Of a DNA stretch of 42,083 bases, positions 9,877 through 20,863 are shown one piece after another. The position numbers and the translations under genes are program-made. This stretch comes from Planctomycetia bacterium (lineage in GTDB: Bacteria; Planctomycetota; Planctomycetia; Pirellulales; Thermoguttaceae): NCBI GenBank assembly GCA_030527105.1, contig JAUNBK010000008.1:38071-80153 (forward strand). Reading direction: 5' to 3'. Positions within the stretch are counted from its first letter, which is position 1; every line of letters starts with the position of its first letter. Below the pieces are notes generated by a model. The model had not been told where the DNA came from. It worked only from the letters and a program-made list of their open reading frames with translations, and did no database searches.

Positions 9877-9904
9877 AGGTCGTGCCAGAAGCGTGGTGCG
9901 ACCT
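9877..9904. terminator. Hairpin between convergent sialidase and uvrA genes
   Basis: An 11 bp stem AGGTCGTGCCA / TGGTGCGACCT with two G-T wobbles and a 6-nt loop, in the 73 bp gap between two converging genes. No T run follows on the plus strand, so the terminator call rests on position and stem strength. Confidence 0.5.
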
Positions 9905-9918
9905 TGCTCTGCTTTGAG

Positions 9919-12900
9919 CTACTTTTGCATTTTCTCCGCTGTTTGACGCAAAAATTCCGCGAGACCTTTCTCCTCGCAATCGCTCATGTTCACGCATTCC
10001 GTGTGAAAAACGCAGAAACTTGGTGTCCAATCTGCTTCAAATTTCCCCTTGAGCGTAGGAGGAAAGCTATCTCGTGCGCCATAAATTTGGAACAAATGCG
10101 ACTCGCTGGATTTCGACCTCAGCCGAACGCCCAACCACCAATGCCGCATCTCCGCAGGAGTGAGTACGAAATTCGTGTCGTTCCAATTCCAATCGGCTCC
10201 GGGGAGAATATTTTCAAGAAATTCGATGATCTCCATCGCGGAAGCGTCGACTCCAAGCGTGGACAAATGATTCTTGCATACGGCATGGATTCTGTTGTTC
10301 CGATTCGCGTACGCATTGTGTACCACCAAAGCGGAGGCGCAGAAAGATCGAAATTCGTCCGCGCCCAATTCGTCCAAATTGTTGGGTCGGAATTCAATTT
10401 CGTCAAAATTTGGCTCCGCAAAGAAACGAACTCTCGGCTCCGTCCCATAAAGCGGAAGCTCCGGGCAGTCGTTGAGCGGCTTGAGTGGGAATTTCTTTAG
10501 AAGATTCTTTTCTAAAATGAACCCCTTCTCGACGCGAAAAACAAGCCGCAAAAGCCACTCTTCGTCCGTGTAGATGTGGAGAAATTTAGTTTTGAGGAAA
10601 TCTGTGCCGGAAATTTTAATCATGTTTTCGTGGCACATGTCGATTTCGTGCGTCTCCGAATTTTCCACGAGGTTCAAAAGCATGTCCAAAATACGGACGT
10701 CCCACTTGGGAGCGGGGCGATCCGGCAGCGGTCCGCCGACAAGCTCTCCGCAGCGCGAGCTTCGATTGAACGAGTGCCACGCGATGGGATTGGTTTCCCA
10801 CAAATTTTTCGCCGCTGGCTCGTCCAAAACCTCGTTCAGGAACAAATTTCGCTCTTCTTGAAGCGTCTGATAAGTGTGGATTTTTCGCTTCTCAAACGGT
10901 CCCGCATTCAACACTGGAGCAAGAAACTCCCCCGTGTAGGATCGAGGGAGCGGATTGGAACGATTCTGCGATTTAAGGGCGTTTTGGGCGTATTTCGCGA
11001 CCTCTTCTGGAGTCCCGCAGACGACGACCCGCCCACCTTCCGCACCCGCTTCGGGTCCCAAATCAATAATCCAATCCGCAGTCTTCATCACGTCCAAATT
11101 GTGCTCGATCACGATAACGCTATTCCCCAAGTCGACCAGCCGGTGGAGGACGGAGAGCAATTTGCTCAAGTCCGCAAAATGCAGCCCCGTCGTCGGCTCG
11201 TCGAGAATATACAACGTTCTGCCCGTGTCGGGTCGAGCGAGTTCTGCCGCAAGTTTCACGCGTTGCGCCTCGCCTCCAGAGAGCGTCGGAGCGGGCTGCC
11301 CCAACGCGACATAATCAAGCCCAACGTCGCACAACGTCTGTAGGATTTTATAGATTTGCGGGTGGGACGCAAACAACTTCAACGCCTCCGCGCACGTCAT
11401 TTTGAGGACGTCGGCAATCGAATACCCCTTGTATCGCACGGCAAGCGTTTCTTCCTCGTACCTTTGTCCCTTGCACGAGTCGCACGTCACCCAAACGTCT
11501 GGGAGAAAGTGCATTTCGATTTTGAGTTGTCCATTCCCCTCGCATTTTTCACACCGCCCGCCGGGGACGTTGAAACTAAATCGTCGCGCCGAGAATCCGC
11601 GTCTTTTCGCCTCTGGAAGAGACGCAAACAACTCTCGAATTCGCTCAAAAACGCCCGTGTACGTTGCGGGATTCGACGCAGGCGTTGCGCCAATCGGAAG
11701 TTGGTCGATTTCGATCACTTTGTTGATGTGATGAATTCCCAAAATCGAAGAGTGCGTGCCCGGAATCGTGCCCGCGCGATGCAAACGACGCGCAAGCGCA
11801 TTGTACAAAATATCCTCAACGAGCGTACTTTTCCCGCTGCCGCTCACGCCACTCACCACCGAGAGCGCTCCGAGGGGGAAACGAACGTTTATATTCTTGA
11901 GGTTATTTTGTTTCGCTCCGAGCACTTCAATGTACGGAAGATTGTAGTCTTTCGTGCTTTTAATGCGCCGGTTGAGCGGAACCGGGATTGCTAGCTTGCC
12001 AGAGAGATAACTCCCCGTGATGGAGGATTCCGTCTTCGCGACCTGTTTTGGAGTTCCGTTCCCAATAATCTCTCCGCCCCAACGACCTGCTTTGGGACCA
12101 AAATCAATCAATCGATCGGCACTTTCAATCACTTCGCGATCATGCTCCACGACAAGAAGGGTGTTTCCCAAATTGCGTAGTTTATGGAGGGTTTTGATTA
12201 AACGCCGATTATCTCGCGGATGAAGTCCGATTGTCGGCTCGTCCAACACGTACAAAACGCCACAAAGTCCGCTGCCGACCTGCGCGGCAAGCCGAATGCG
12301 CTGCATCTCGCCACCCGAGAGCGACGGCGCGGGGCGCGCAAGCGAGAGATACTCCAAACCCACATCGAGGAGGAATTGAATCCGATTTTTGATTTCGCGA
12401 ACAATTTCGCCCGCCACCTTGCGCTCGCTCGGCGTGAGCTTCCACCCTTGTACTTCAGCAAGCAATTTGTCTATCGGCAGATCGCAAATTTCGTCGACCG
12501 TTTTTCCCTTGAGTCGCACCGCAGCAGCATCGTCGCGCAGACGACTCCCGCCGCACTCCGTACACGGAATTTCGTCTAAATAGCTATCAAGTCGATATCG
12601 CAAAGAAGGCACAAGTCGGGCAGCCTCGTCCACGACCGGCGACAAACCTTTGAATTGGAACTTAAATTGCCACTCTTTCGTGCGAACCTCAAACCATCGC
12701 TCGCCCGTGCCGCGTTGGAGGATTTTTCGGAACCGAGGCGCAAGCGCTTCGTAAGGAATGTTGGTCGGGACCTCCATCTCCTTGCAAAACACGTCGAACA
12801 TCGCTTTCGCCATAGGATTATCCGTGGGATCCCACAGTGCCACCGCGCCCTCAGCCAGCGTGAGATGAGGGTCGCTGAGAAGCAGATTGGGATTCGCGCC

Positions 12901-15900
12901 ACTTTGAACGCCCAGACCTTCGCACACAGGGCACCAACCAAGAACCGTGTTGAACGAGAAATTATTGGGCGAAAGCTTGTCGAAACTTCTGCCGCACTTA
13001 TCGCAAACGTTATGAAGCGAGTGCGTTTTCCCTTTCCACTGCGTCTCAGGCTTGTCCTGCTCCACCTCGAGCACGACCATCGTGCCGCCGCCAGCGTCGA
13101 GCGCCTGTTCGACACTTTCTCCAATACGCGATCGAGTCTTTTTGTCGTGACGAATTTCGACGCGATCCACCACCACCTGCACGTCGTGATGGCTCCTGCG
13201 GTCGATGTTCGGAACCTGATCGAGCGAATGGATCGTGCCATCAATACGCACGCGCACGAATCCGCTCTGGCGCAGCTCCTGCCACAACGTTTCGTATTTT
13301 CCCCCGACGGGGATTTCGCGCCCCGCAAGGAAGATGAGGCGCGTTCCGTCCGGGTACTCCATGACTCGCGCAATGATTTCGTCGATCGTTTGTTTCCCAA
13401 TCGGAATCTGGCAGTCGGGGCAATACGGCACCCCCAAACGCGCCATCAGGATTCGAAAATAGTCGTAAATTTCCGTCACGGTTCCGACGGTGGAGCGTGG
13501 GGATTGGCTCATGCGCTTCTGCTCAATCGCAATAGCGGGGGCGAGTCCCTCAATGCGCTCGACGGCAGGCTTCGGCATTTGCCCCACAAATTGGCGTGCG
13601 TAGCTCGAAAGGCTTTCGACATACCGCCGCTGTCCCTCCGCATAAACGGTATCCATAGCGAGAGAACTCTTTCCGCTGCCGCTCGGACCGCTGCACACCG
13701 TCATTTTATTGCGAGGAATGTCGAGGGAGATGTTTTTCAAATTATGCTGGCTCGCCCCCTCAATATGAATGTCGCGTTGCTCAATCTCGCCATCTTTCGG
13801 CTCCCGCTTGGTCTTTTCGCGCGCCGTGCGGCTTTTGGGAGGCTGAAGTGTTTTTTTGAGAGCGGCGGCAGTGTACGATTTTTTGTTTTTGACGAGTTCA
13901 AGAGGCGTCCCTTGCGCGATAATTTGCCCACCAGCGTCGCCTCCCTCCGGACCAAGGTCGATGATCCAGTCTGCCGTTTTGATCACGTCCAGATTGTGTT
14001 CGACAACGACCACCGTGTTCCCTGCGTCCACAAAACTATGGAGAACCCGAAGCAGCAACTCAATGTCCGCAAAATGCAGCCCCGTTGTTGGTTCGTCGAG
14101 GATATAGAACGTGCGACCGGTGCTTATTTTGACCAATTCGCGCGCGAGTTTCACGCGTTGCGCTTCCCCTCCCGAGAGGGTTGGAGAAGGCTGACCAATT
14201 TTCATATAGTCCAATCCCACCGAGCTTAACGTTTGCAATTTTTGGTAGACGCGAGGGATATTTTCGAAAAGCTGCATCGCTTCTTGGACGTCCATTTCGA
14301 GCACGTCGGAGATGGAGTGTCCTTTGAAAAGCGCCTGAAGCGTTTCGAAATTGAACCTTTTTCCCCCGCAGACGGGGCACGTCACCCAAACATCCGCGAG
14401 AAAATCCATCTCGAGTTTGGTCGATCCATACCCTTGGCACGCTTCGCAACGTCCGCCGCTCACGTTGAAACTAAATCGTCCCGGCTTGAATCCCCGTTGC
14501 TTCGACTCCGGCAGCTCGGCAAAAAGCGCGCGAATTTCGTCGAAAAGTTTGATGTACGTTGCTGGATTGCTCCTCGGCGTGCGTCCAATGGGGGATTGAT
14601 CGATTGCGATCATTTTGTTGAGAAATTCTAACCCCTCAATCGAGTCGAAGTCGCCGGGCGTCCCAATTCCTCGATTGAGTTCGCGATGGAGGATTTGCTT
14701 AAGGACGCCGTTGACGAGGGAGCTTTTCCCACTTCCGCTCACGCCCGTCACGCAAATGAATTTTCCCAAGGGGAATTCCACATCAATATTTTTGAGATTA
14801 TGGTGCCTCACGCCACGCAGACGGAGAGTTTCGCCCGACCCTGCGCGAGGTGTCGCCACGACAGGTATCGCGCGGCGTCGGGAGAGAAATTGCCCCGTTA
14901 CGCTTTCGGGCGCATGAAGAATATCCTCCAAACTCCCTTCCGCAACGACTTTACCACCATGAATTCCCGCGCCGGGACCAAAATCAATAATCCTATCCGC
15001 AAAACGCATTGTGTCTTCGTCATGCTCGACGACAACAACCGTGTTGCCCAAATCGCGCAATTTCGCCAACGTTGCCAAAAGTCGATCATTATCGCGCGGA
15101 TGCAGTCCGATGGAGGGTTCGTCAAGGATATAGAGGACGCCCACAAGTCCGCAGCCGACTTGGCTCGCAAGCCGAATCCGCTGAAGCTCGCCGCCAGAGA
15201 GCGTGGGCGCGGTGCGAGAGAGCGTGAGGTATTCGAGACCAACGTCCATGAGGAACCCGAGTCGATTTCGAATTTCGCGAAGCAAATCCTGCGCAATGAG
15301 AATCCCTGTCGCGTCCAGCTCCAACTCCTTGAAAAATTGCACCGCGTCCGCAATCGACAACTGCGTGACCTGCGGGAGGGACAACTCCAACGCCGTACCA
15401 CGCTGCCCCGCGCTTCGACTCGAAATAAAGACGTTCCTTGCCTGAGGATTGAGGCGTTCCCCTTTGCAAAACCCGCAGGTGCAAACGTTCATGAACTTCT
15501 CAAGAAGGCGCTTTTGAATCCTGCTCCCCGTTGTCTCGTAGGTCTCGAGAAGCGTCGGGATAATCCCTTTGAAGCGCAGTTGATTGAATGTACCATAATA
15601 CACGGGCTTCATAGGGACCTTTTGATCCCCATAAAGGATCGCGTCACGCAGCCCCTCGGGCAAATTCTTCCATGCGATTCCCAATGCCGTGCGAAAGGTG
15701 AGTTTGTGCTGCGGATTCTGCTGGAGATACGCTTCAATCACGCTTCGATAGAGCGCTTGCTGGCTTTTGCGCATGTCCTTCCACGGAGGGAGCGTCGCGA
15801 GGCAGCCGTCCTTGAGCGACTTGGAGACGTTCGGGATCAATCGGAGTGGATCAATGGTATATTTTTCGCCAAGCCCGTCGCATTCTTCGCACATTCCTTG

Positions 15901-16746
15901 GGGACTATTGAAGCTAAAAAGCTGCGGAGACGGTGCCTCAAAACCTATTTGGCAGTCGGGACAAGCATAATCACTCGACAGGAGCATCTCGGGGAACGGC
16001 GGCACCTTCGTCCCTCCGCGCGCCTCCTCGTCGTACGCAATAATGACATGATTGAGACCGACGCGCAGCGCGGTTTCGACCGCTTCGGACAAGCGAAAAT
16101 TCGCATCGTTGGAGAGAACAAGACGATCTATCACAATTTCAATCGTGTGGCGCATCTGCCGATCGAGATTGAGATCGTCCGAAAGACGAACGACTTTTCC
16201 ATCGACGCGAGCGCGTAGGAAGCCTTGTTTTTGAAGGTCTCGAAATAAATCCTTATAACTCCCCTTTTGCCCACGGATTTTTGGTGCGAGAACGAGAATC
16301 GGGCTATTTGTCGGGAGCGATTGGATTTGTCCCAAAATTTGCGCGCGTGTGAGGGCGCTGATCTTTTTCCCACAATGAGGACAGCGCCCCATTCCGATAC
16401 GAGCGAAAAGGACGCGAAGATAGTCGTATATTTCCGTGATTGTTCCGACGGTGGAACGCGGGTTTTGCCCCGTCGTCTTTTGGGCTATCGAAATCGATGG
16501 GCGCAGACCCGAGATAAAATCCACATCCGGCTTCGGCATTTGTCCCAAAAACTGCCGCGCGTAACTCGAAAGACTCTCCACATACCGACGCTGTCCCTCC
16601 GCATAGAGTGTGTCGAACGCGAGCGAACTCTTTCCGCTTCCGCTCACGCCAGTGAAACAAATCAACTCGTTTTTCGGAAGCAGCAACTCCACGTTTTGGA
16701 GGTTGTGCTCCCGCGCGCCTTTCACGTGAATATCTTGTATGGACAT
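9919..16746 (-). CDS. uvrA: Tandem-fused excinuclease ABC subunit A with C-terminal extension
   Basis: A 2275-residue polypeptide, more than twice the usual UvrA length of about 940. Two full UvrA units follow each other. Unit 1 (about 1-955) starts DIHVKGAREHNLQNVELLL and has Walker A GVSGSGKSSL near residues 35 and 669 and signatures LSGGE near 519 and 861. Unit 2 (about 970-1925) starts DIHIEGASQHNLKNISLDI with Walker A near 1023 (GPSGSGKSSL) and 1635, and LSGGE near 1476 and 1825. Both keep zinc-finger cysteines (for example CEACQGYG and CEKCEGNG). Residues about 1930-2275 are a non-UvrA extension (WETNPIAWHSF, WDVRILDMLLNLV, NWNDTNFVL). UvrA dimerises to scan DNA for bulky lesions with UvrB; here the dimer may be covalent. 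Such fusions are, from memory, typical of planctomycetes. No ribosome binding site is obvious; the promoter is strong. Confidence 0.93.
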   Translation of the reverse strand: MSIQDIHVKGAREHNLQNVELLLPKNELICFTGVSGSGKSSLAFDTLYAEGQRRYVESLSSYARQFLGQMPKPDVDFISGLRPSISIAQKTTGQNPRSTVGTITEIYDYLRVLFARIGMGRCPHCGKKISALTRAQILGQIQSLPTNSPILVLAPKIRGQKGSYKDLFRDLQKQGFLRARVDGKVVRLSDDLNLDRQMRHTIEIVIDRLVLSNDANFRLSEAVETALRVGLNHVIIAYDEEARGGTKVPPFPEMLLSSDYACPDCQIGFEAPSPQLFSFNSPQGMCEECDGLGEKYTIDPLRLIPNVSKSLKDGCLATLPPWKDMRKSQQALYRSVIEAYLQQNPQHKLTFRTALGIAWKNLPEGLRDAILYGDQKVPMKPVYYGTFNQLRFKGIIPTLLETYETTGSRIQKRLLEKFMNVCTCGFCKGERLNPQARNVFISSRSAGQRGTALELSLPQVTQLSIADAVQFFKELELDATGILIAQDLLREIRNRLGFLMDVGLEYLTLSRTAPTLSGGELQRIRLASQVGCGLVGVLYILDEPSIGLHPRDNDRLLATLAKLRDLGNTVVVVEHDEDTMRFADRIIDFGPGAGIHGGKVVAEGSLEDILHAPESVTGQFLSRRRAIPVVATPRAGSGETLRLRGVRHHNLKNIDVEFPLGKFICVTGVSGSGKSSLVNGVLKQILHRELNRGIGTPGDFDSIEGLEFLNKMIAIDQSPIGRTPRSNPATYIKLFDEIRALFAELPESKQRGFKPGRFSFNVSGGRCEACQGYGSTKLEMDFLADVWVTCPVCGGKRFNFETLQALFKGHSISDVLEMDVQEAMQLFENIPRVYQKLQTLSSVGLDYMKIGQPSPTLSGGEAQRVKLARELVKISTGRTFYILDEPTTGLHFADIELLLRVLHSFVDAGNTVVVVEHNLDVIKTADWIIDLGPEGGDAGGQIIAQGTPLELVKNKKSYTAAALKKTLQPPKSRTAREKTKREPKDGEIEQRDIHIEGASQHNLKNISLDIPRNKMTVCSGPSGSGKSSLAMDTVYAEGQRRYVESLSSYARQFVGQMPKPAVERIEGLAPAIAIEQKRMSQSPRSTVGTVTEIYDYFRILMARLGVPYCPDCQIPIGKQTIDEIIARVMEYPDGTRLIFLAGREIPVGGKYETLWQELRQSGFVRVRIDGTIHSLDQVPNIDRRSHHDVQVVVDRVEIRHDKKTRSRIGESVEQALDAGGGTMVVLEVEQDKPETQWKGKTHSLHNVCDKCGRSFDKLSPNNFSFNTVLGWCPVCEGLGVQSGANPNLLLSDPHLTLAEGAVALWDPTDNPMAKAMFDVFCKEMEVPTNIPYEALAPRFRKILQRGTGERWFEVRTKEWQFKFQFKGLSPVVDEAARLVPSLRYRLDSYLDEIPCTECGGSRLRDDAAAVRLKGKTVDEICDLPIDKLLAEVQGWKLTPSERKVAGEIVREIKNRIQFLLDVGLEYLSLARPAPSLSGGEMQRIRLAAQVGSGLCGVLYVLDEPTIGLHPRDNRRLIKTLHKLRNLGNTLLVVEHDREVIESADRLIDFGPKAGRWGGEIIGNGTPKQVAKTESSITGSYLSGKLAIPVPLNRRIKSTKDYNLPYIEVLGAKQNNLKNINVRFPLGALSVVSGVSGSGKSTLVEDILYNALARRLHRAGTIPGTHSSILGIHHINKVIEIDQLPIGATPASNPATYTGVFERIRELFASLPEAKRRGFSARRFSFNVPGGRCEKCEGNGQLKIEMHFLPDVWVTCDSCKGQRYEEETLAVRYKGYSIADVLKMTCAEALKLFASHPQIYKILQTLCDVGLDYVALGQPAPTLSGGEAQRVKLAAELARPDTGRTLYILDEPTTGLHFADLSKLLSVLHRLVDLGNSVIVIEHNLDVMKTADWIIDLGPEAGAEGGRVVVCGTPEEVAKYAQNALKSQNRSNPLPRSYTGEFLAPVLNAGPFEKRKIHTYQTLQEERNLFLNEVLDEPAAKNLWETNPIAWHSFNRSSRCGELVGGPLPDRPAPKWDVRILDMLLNLVENSETHEIDMCHENMIKISGTDFLKTKFLHIYTDEEWLLRLVFRVEKGFILEKNLLKKFPLKPLNDCPELPLYGTEPRVRFFAEPNFDEIEFRPNNLDELGADEFRSFCASALVVHNAYANRNNRIHAVCKNHLSTLGVDASAMEIIEFLENILPGADWNWNDTNFVLTPAEMRHWWLGVRLRSKSSESHLFQIYGARDSFPPTLKGKFEADWTPSFCVFHTECVNMSDCEEKGLAEFLRQTAEKMQK

Positions 16747-16787
16747 GAATTAGGTTTTTCTTTTTTTGTGAGGAATTAAATTTTCCT

Positions 16788-16816
16788 ATTATACGGCAAA
16801 AAGGGATTCTCGTCAA
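16788..16816 (-). promoter_or_regulatory. Sigma70-type promoter of uvrA
   Basis: On the minus strand TTGACG, 17 bp, TATAAT, about 40 bp upstream of the uvrA start. This matches the sigma70 consensus at 11 of 12 positions. I see no LexA-like palindrome over it. Confidence 0.75.
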
Positions 16817-16886
16817 GTTGGAAGAGGCAAAAAAAGCGCATATTGAAAAATTTTGTTGAGATTCTGCGTAAAAAGGAGTCGCTGCG

Positions 16887-17567
16887 TCACACTGCAACAG
16901 TCGTTTCGCGCGCCACGAAGGTGGTTTGGAGTTGCCTCTTGTCGGGGAAAAATGACGTCGTGCTTTTTTCCCTCTGAGAACGTGCCCTCTGGCGGAATTC
17001 CCACGGCGGAATCCGATCCTTGCGGCTCCAAAGTCCGATTTTCTTCTCCTGCGCCATTTTTTGTGCGGCTGCGAGCTTTTTCTCCTCATTGAAGTTCGTG
17101 TAGTGCCACGCCAGACCAGCAGCGAGCATCTCTTCCTCAATGTCCACATCGCCGAGCCAAATTCGACCTACGACGCGCTCATATTTATCTCGTTTGTCAA
17201 CCAAAACTCGCACCGTCTTGCCGTAGACCAACGTATGAAGGTGTTTTCTCGAGGCGCTTCCAAAATCCTGATCCTTCTCTGGCGCGTCGATTGCTTGAAA
17301 TCGAACGCGGTGTGTCGTCAGTGTGTCGTCGAGCACCTCGATTGTGTCGCCATCAAAAACGCGCACAACCCTCCCAGAGAGGATATCGTTTGCAAAAAGC
17401 GAGGGCGTTTGCTCCTGAAGATATTGGAGGACACAAAAACCGATAGCCGCCAGGATGAGGAGGACAAATGAGCAGGAACGTTTCGTCCGCGACTTTCCTC
17501 CGCCTAAGCAACGGCGCGCGTTGTTCTTCATGCTTGCTTTAAGAATCTTCTTGAGTTTTCGTTTCAT
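16887..17567 (-). CDS. Membrane-anchored thermonuclease (SNase-like)
   Basis: A 226-residue staphylococcal-nuclease-family protein. After a basic start, one membrane segment lies at about residues 31-50 ([20 protein letters not shown]), so the nuclease domain (about 62-180) probably sits outside the membrane. The domain begins [15 protein letters not shown]. The three catalytic residues of the family appear as Arg89 ([10 protein letters not shown]), Glu97 and Arg131 ([13 protein letters not shown]). [15 protein letters not shown] closes the domain. Such calcium-dependent enzymes cut DNA and RNA and scavenge nucleic acids. The last 30 residues are of unknown type. It is encoded upstream of uvrA on the same strand with 140 bp and a separate uvrA promoter between, so a shared repair role is not implied. 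Confidence 0.87.
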   Translation of the reverse strand: MKRKLKKILKASMKNNARRCLGGGKSRTKRSCSFVLLILAAIGFCVLQYLQEQTPSLFANDILSGRVVRVFDGDTIEVLDDTLTTHRVRFQAIDAPEKDQDFGSASRKHLHTLVYGKTVRVLVDKRDKYERVVGRIWLGDVDIEEEMLAAGLAWHYTNFNEEKKLAAAQKMAQEKKIGLWSRKDRIPPWEFRQRARSQREKSTTSFFPDKRQLQTTFVARETTVAV

Positions 17568-17699
17568 ATCGCACCCAACCTACTCCTGCATCCTATTTTC
17601 ACGACGCACCACGGATCCGCACTCCTTTGCGAAAGATTAAATCCATTTGAGCGCCGATATAAAGCCAGTATAAAAAGGATATCTTCAAACCACAGGCGT

Positions 17700-17727
17700 A
17701 TTATACCGATTAGATGGAAAAATACAA
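17700..17727 (-). promoter_or_regulatory. Putative promoter of the nuclease gene
   Basis: Minus-strand TTGTAT, 16 bp, TATAAT, about 133 bp upstream of the start codon. Confidence 0.4.
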
Positions 17728-17882
17728 CCCACCCCGGCACCCGTGTAGGACGGGCGGACGAGAGATCGAAGGTTCAAAGGTTTCGCATAAAATCGACCCG
17801 GCTGGTATTTTTCCTAAAATATGATATACTCAATGGAACTAGAGCGTTGGAGATAGACGCGTGTCTCTCTCATCAACACGCT

Positions 17883-17934
17883 GGTGGAGCGACCAAGGCT
17901 CGCGAAACGTTGCGAAGACCGAGTTTTTATACTA
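17883..17934 (+). repeat. Degenerate half-copy of dispersed repeat (family A, copy 6)
   Basis: GGTGGAGCGACCAAGGCTCG followed by CGAAACGTTGCGAAGACCGAG resembles the centre and right half of the repeat but has lost its ends. Confidence 0.4.
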
Positions 17935-17963
17935 CATGGGTATCAAGGAGAAGTGGTACAAAT

Positions 17964-20708
17964 ATGAAAAAACATTCGAAACAGGATCCTTTTGGCGCAC
18001 GCGACACTTTTTGCACGGGAGCCGGACCAGCGACGCTTTATCGCTTGACGTCGCTCGAGAAAACGGGTGTTGAAATCGAGAAACTCCCGTATTCGATCCG
18101 AGTTCTCTTGGAATCCGCTTTGCGAAATTGCGACAACTTCGAAGTCTCGCAAAAAGATATCGAGAATATCGCATCGTGGACGCCGAATGGAGCGCGAATG
18201 GAGATTCCTTTTAAGCCCGCGCGTGTCATTCTCCAAGATTTCACGGGTGTTCCGTGCGTTGTGGATCTTGCCGCGATGCGCGACGCGATGGCGCGTTTGG
18301 GGGGCGACCCTCTTAAAATCAACCCGCTCGTCCCGGTCGATTTGGTGATCGACCACAGCGTGCAAACGGATTATTCCGGCACGTCAGACGCTTTCGTCAA
18401 GAATCTCGAGCTTGAGTTTCATCGCAATCGTGAGCGCTACGCGTTGCTTCGTTGGGCGCAGAACTCACTCAGCAATTTTCGCGCCGTGCCGCCGTCGATG
18501 GGAATCATTCATCAAATCAATCTTGAATACCTCGCGAAAGGGGTTTTTCTCCAGAAGGACGAGGAGACGGGCGAGAATGTCGCTTTTCCCGACACGTTGG
18601 TGGGAACCGACTCGCACACCGTGATGATTAATGGTCTCGGCGTCCTTGGTTGGGGCGTCGGTGGAATCGAAGCGGAAGCCGTGATGCTCGGGCAGCCGCT
18701 CTATATGCTCCTCCCGGACGTGATTGGTGTGGAGCTTGTCGGACGTCTCAAGCCCGGCACGACCGCGACCGATCTCGTTCTCACGCTCACGGAGATGCTT
18801 CGAAAAGAGGGCGTCGTTGGGAAGTTCGTTGAGTATTTTGGCGACGGCGCGTCGTCGATGAAACTTGCCGACCGTGCGACAATCGCGAATATGGGTCCCG
18901 AGTACGGGGCGACGATGGGATTTTTCCCCATTGATGATCAAACGCTCTCGTTCCTCCGCCAGACGGGACGAAGCGAGGCGGAAGTCCTTCTCGTCGAACG
19001 ATACGCGAAAGAGCAGAAGCTCTTCCGCAGTGCCGACGCCCCCACGCCGCAATACACCAAAACGCTCCGGCTCGATTTGTCGACTGTCGAACCCTGCTTG
19101 GCGGGACCAAAACGTCCGCAGGATCGAATCCCTCTGCGCGCGATGAAAGAGTCTTTCCGCAACACCCTCGGCACGGGTCTCGACAAACGAGGCTTCGCGC
19201 TTGACGAACCGGCTCAGCAACGCTCCGCGCGCGTGGGAGAGGACGTTCTCACTCATGGTGCGGTCGTGATCGCGTCCATCACGAGCTGCACCAACACGAG
19301 CAACCCGAGCGTGATGCTTGCGGCGGGGCTTCTCGCGAAAAAGGCGGTGGCGAAAGGTCTCCGCGCCAAGCCGTGGGTCAAAACCAGCCTCGCTCCAGGA
19401 TCGCGAGTCGTCACGGATTATCTCGACAAAGCAGGTTTGACGCCCTCCCTTGATGCGCTTGGATTCCAAACGGTCGGCTACGGCTGTCTCACGTGCATCG
19501 GCAACAGCGGCTCGCTCAAAGAACCCGTCGCGGACGCCGTCGTCAAGAATGAACTCGTTGCCGCCGCCGTCGTGAGTGGGAATCGCAATTTTGAAGGGCG
19601 TGTTAATCCGCTCGTGAAAGCGAATTATCTCGCAAGCCCACCGCTTGTCGTCGCTTATGCGTTGGCAGGAACCGTTGATTTCGACTTTGAAAACGACGCA
19701 CTTGGGTGCGATTCCGAGGGGCTGCCGGTCTATTTGCGCGACATTTTCCCGACGAACGAAGAAATTGCCGAGGCGGAGCGTGCGTCCGTTTTGCCCGAGA
19801 TGTTCGGGTCACGATATGCGTCGGTTTTCGATTGCGCGTCGGCGGACTCGTGCGCTTCCGACTTGGGCATGAGCGCTTGGAACGCGATTCCGGCGGGGAG
19901 CGAGCCGCGCTTTCCGTGGGATCGAAAGAGCGTTTATATCCAAGAACCTCCGTTCCTTCAGGAAATGTCGAGCGAAAAGGAGTGTGCCACAGACGGCTCC
20001 ATCCGCAACGCGAGAGTGCTTCTTGCGCTTGGCGACTCCATCACGACGGACCACATTTCGCCAGCGGGCGCGATTCGTAAGGATTCCCCCGCAGGTCGCT
20101 TCCTCCAAGAGAATGGCGTCGCGCCGGAGGAGTTCAATAGCTATGGTTCGCGACGAGGAAACGATCGCGTCATGACGCGCGGAACGTTCGCCAATATTCG
20201 GCTCCGCAACCTTCTCGCCCCCGGCACGGAGGGTGGTGTCACGCGGCATCTGCCCGACGGAGAAGAAATGAGCGTGTACGACGCCGCCATGAAGTATCGC
20301 GACGAAAATGTTCCTCTCGTGGTTCTTGCGGGCGCGGAATACGGCACGGGCAGCAGTCGCGATTGGGCCGCCAAAGGTGCGCGGCTTTTGGGTGTGCGCG
20401 CGGTTCTCGCCGCCGGGTACGAGAGAATCCATCGAAGCAATCTCGTTGGAATGGGCGTTTTGCCGCTCCAGTTCCTCCCCGGGGAGACGTGGCAGTCGCT
20501 TGGACTCTCTGGCGAGGAATTGTTCGACATTCTTCTCGACCTGGAAACGCTCGCGCCCGGCGCGATTATCCCCGTTCGTGCGCAAAAAACCTCAGGGGAC
20601 ACGGTGGAATTCTCCGTCGTCGTTCGAATCGACACGCCCGTTGAGATTGAGTACTATCGCAACGGTGGAATTTTGCAGACCGTTTTGCGAAAACTGCTCG
20701 AGGCGTGA
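17964..20708 (+). CDS. acnA: Aconitate hydratase A
   Basis: Iron-sulfur enzyme that isomerises citrate to isocitrate in the citric acid cycle. The 914-residue length fits the AcnA/IRP family. The three cysteines that hold the 4Fe-4S cluster are Cys442 ([15 protein letters not shown]) and Cys508 and Cys511 ([12 protein letters not shown]). The swivel domain carries [22 protein letters not shown], and [15 protein letters not shown] marks its start. The frame is open upstream, but the ATG at 17964 follows AAGGAGAAG and fits the family. It is probably a single transcription unit, closed by a strong hairpin shared with guaA. With mdh it shows that the host runs at least part of a citric acid cycle. 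Confidence 0.97.
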   Translation: MKKHSKQDPFGARDTFCTGAGPATLYRLTSLEKTGVEIEKLPYSIRVLLESALRNCDNFEVSQKDIENIASWTPNGARMEIPFKPARVILQDFTGVPCVVDLAAMRDAMARLGGDPLKINPLVPVDLVIDHSVQTDYSGTSDAFVKNLELEFHRNRERYALLRWAQNSLSNFRAVPPSMGIIHQINLEYLAKGVFLQKDEETGENVAFPDTLVGTDSHTVMINGLGVLGWGVGGIEAEAVMLGQPLYMLLPDVIGVELVGRLKPGTTATDLVLTLTEMLRKEGVVGKFVEYFGDGASSMKLADRATIANMGPEYGATMGFFPIDDQTLSFLRQTGRSEAEVLLVERYAKEQKLFRSADAPTPQYTKTLRLDLSTVEPCLAGPKRPQDRIPLRAMKESFRNTLGTGLDKRGFALDEPAQQRSARVGEDVLTHGAVVIASITSCTNTSNPSVMLAAGLLAKKAVAKGLRAKPWVKTSLAPGSRVVTDYLDKAGLTPSLDALGFQTVGYGCLTCIGNSGSLKEPVADAVVKNELVAAAVVSGNRNFEGRVNPLVKANYLASPPLVVAYALAGTVDFDFENDALGCDSEGLPVYLRDIFPTNEEIAEAERASVLPEMFGSRYASVFDCASADSCASDLGMSAWNAIPAGSEPRFPWDRKSVYIQEPPFLQEMSSEKECATDGSIRNARVLLALGDSITTDHISPAGAIRKDSPAGRFLQENGVAPEEFNSYGSRRGNDRVMTRGTFANIRLRNLLAPGTEGGVTRHLPDGEEMSVYDAAMKYRDENVPLVVLAGAEYGTGSSRDWAAKGARLLGVRAVLAAGYERIHRSNLVGMGVLPLQFLPGETWQSLGLSGEELFDILLDLETLAPGAIIPVRAQKTSGDTVEFSVVVRIDTPVEIEYYRNGGILQTVLRKLLEA

Positions 20709-20787
20709 GCGGATTTGGGGCTTTGCCTCATGTTGCTTCCCACCGAGTCGTCCGTCGCTTGTGTGCGATGAACATGAAACCAAAAGA

Positions 20788-20826
20788 GGAGCGCGCTTCT
20801 GTCGTGTCGCAGACAGGAGCGCGCTC
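20788..20826. terminator. Strong hairpin between convergent acnA and guaA
   Basis: Ten-base stem GGAGCGCGCT / AGCGCGCTCC, continued by CTGTC / GACAG around an 8-nt loop, in the 155 bp between converging genes. No long T run, but the stability and position suggest termination in both directions. Confidence 0.7.
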
Positions 20827-20863
20827 CAACTTTGTGCAATTCTCACCCGATCCTTCCCGATCC

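Larger units (their letters stand above)
17568..17963. other. Intergenic region between divergent nuclease and aconitase genes
   Basis: About 396 bp without a gene. It holds a putative promoter for the nuclease (17700-17727, minus), a degenerate family A half-copy (17883-17934) and the acnA ribosome binding site AAGGAGAAG. A TATACT at 17825-17830 could be the acnA -10 but has no good -35. Confidence 0.5.

Noticed and set aside
12655..16218. Long plus-strand frames (510-524 codons) opposite uvrA.
   Set aside because: These are shadow frames of a high-GC gene; the minus strand has unmistakable UvrA motifs throughout.
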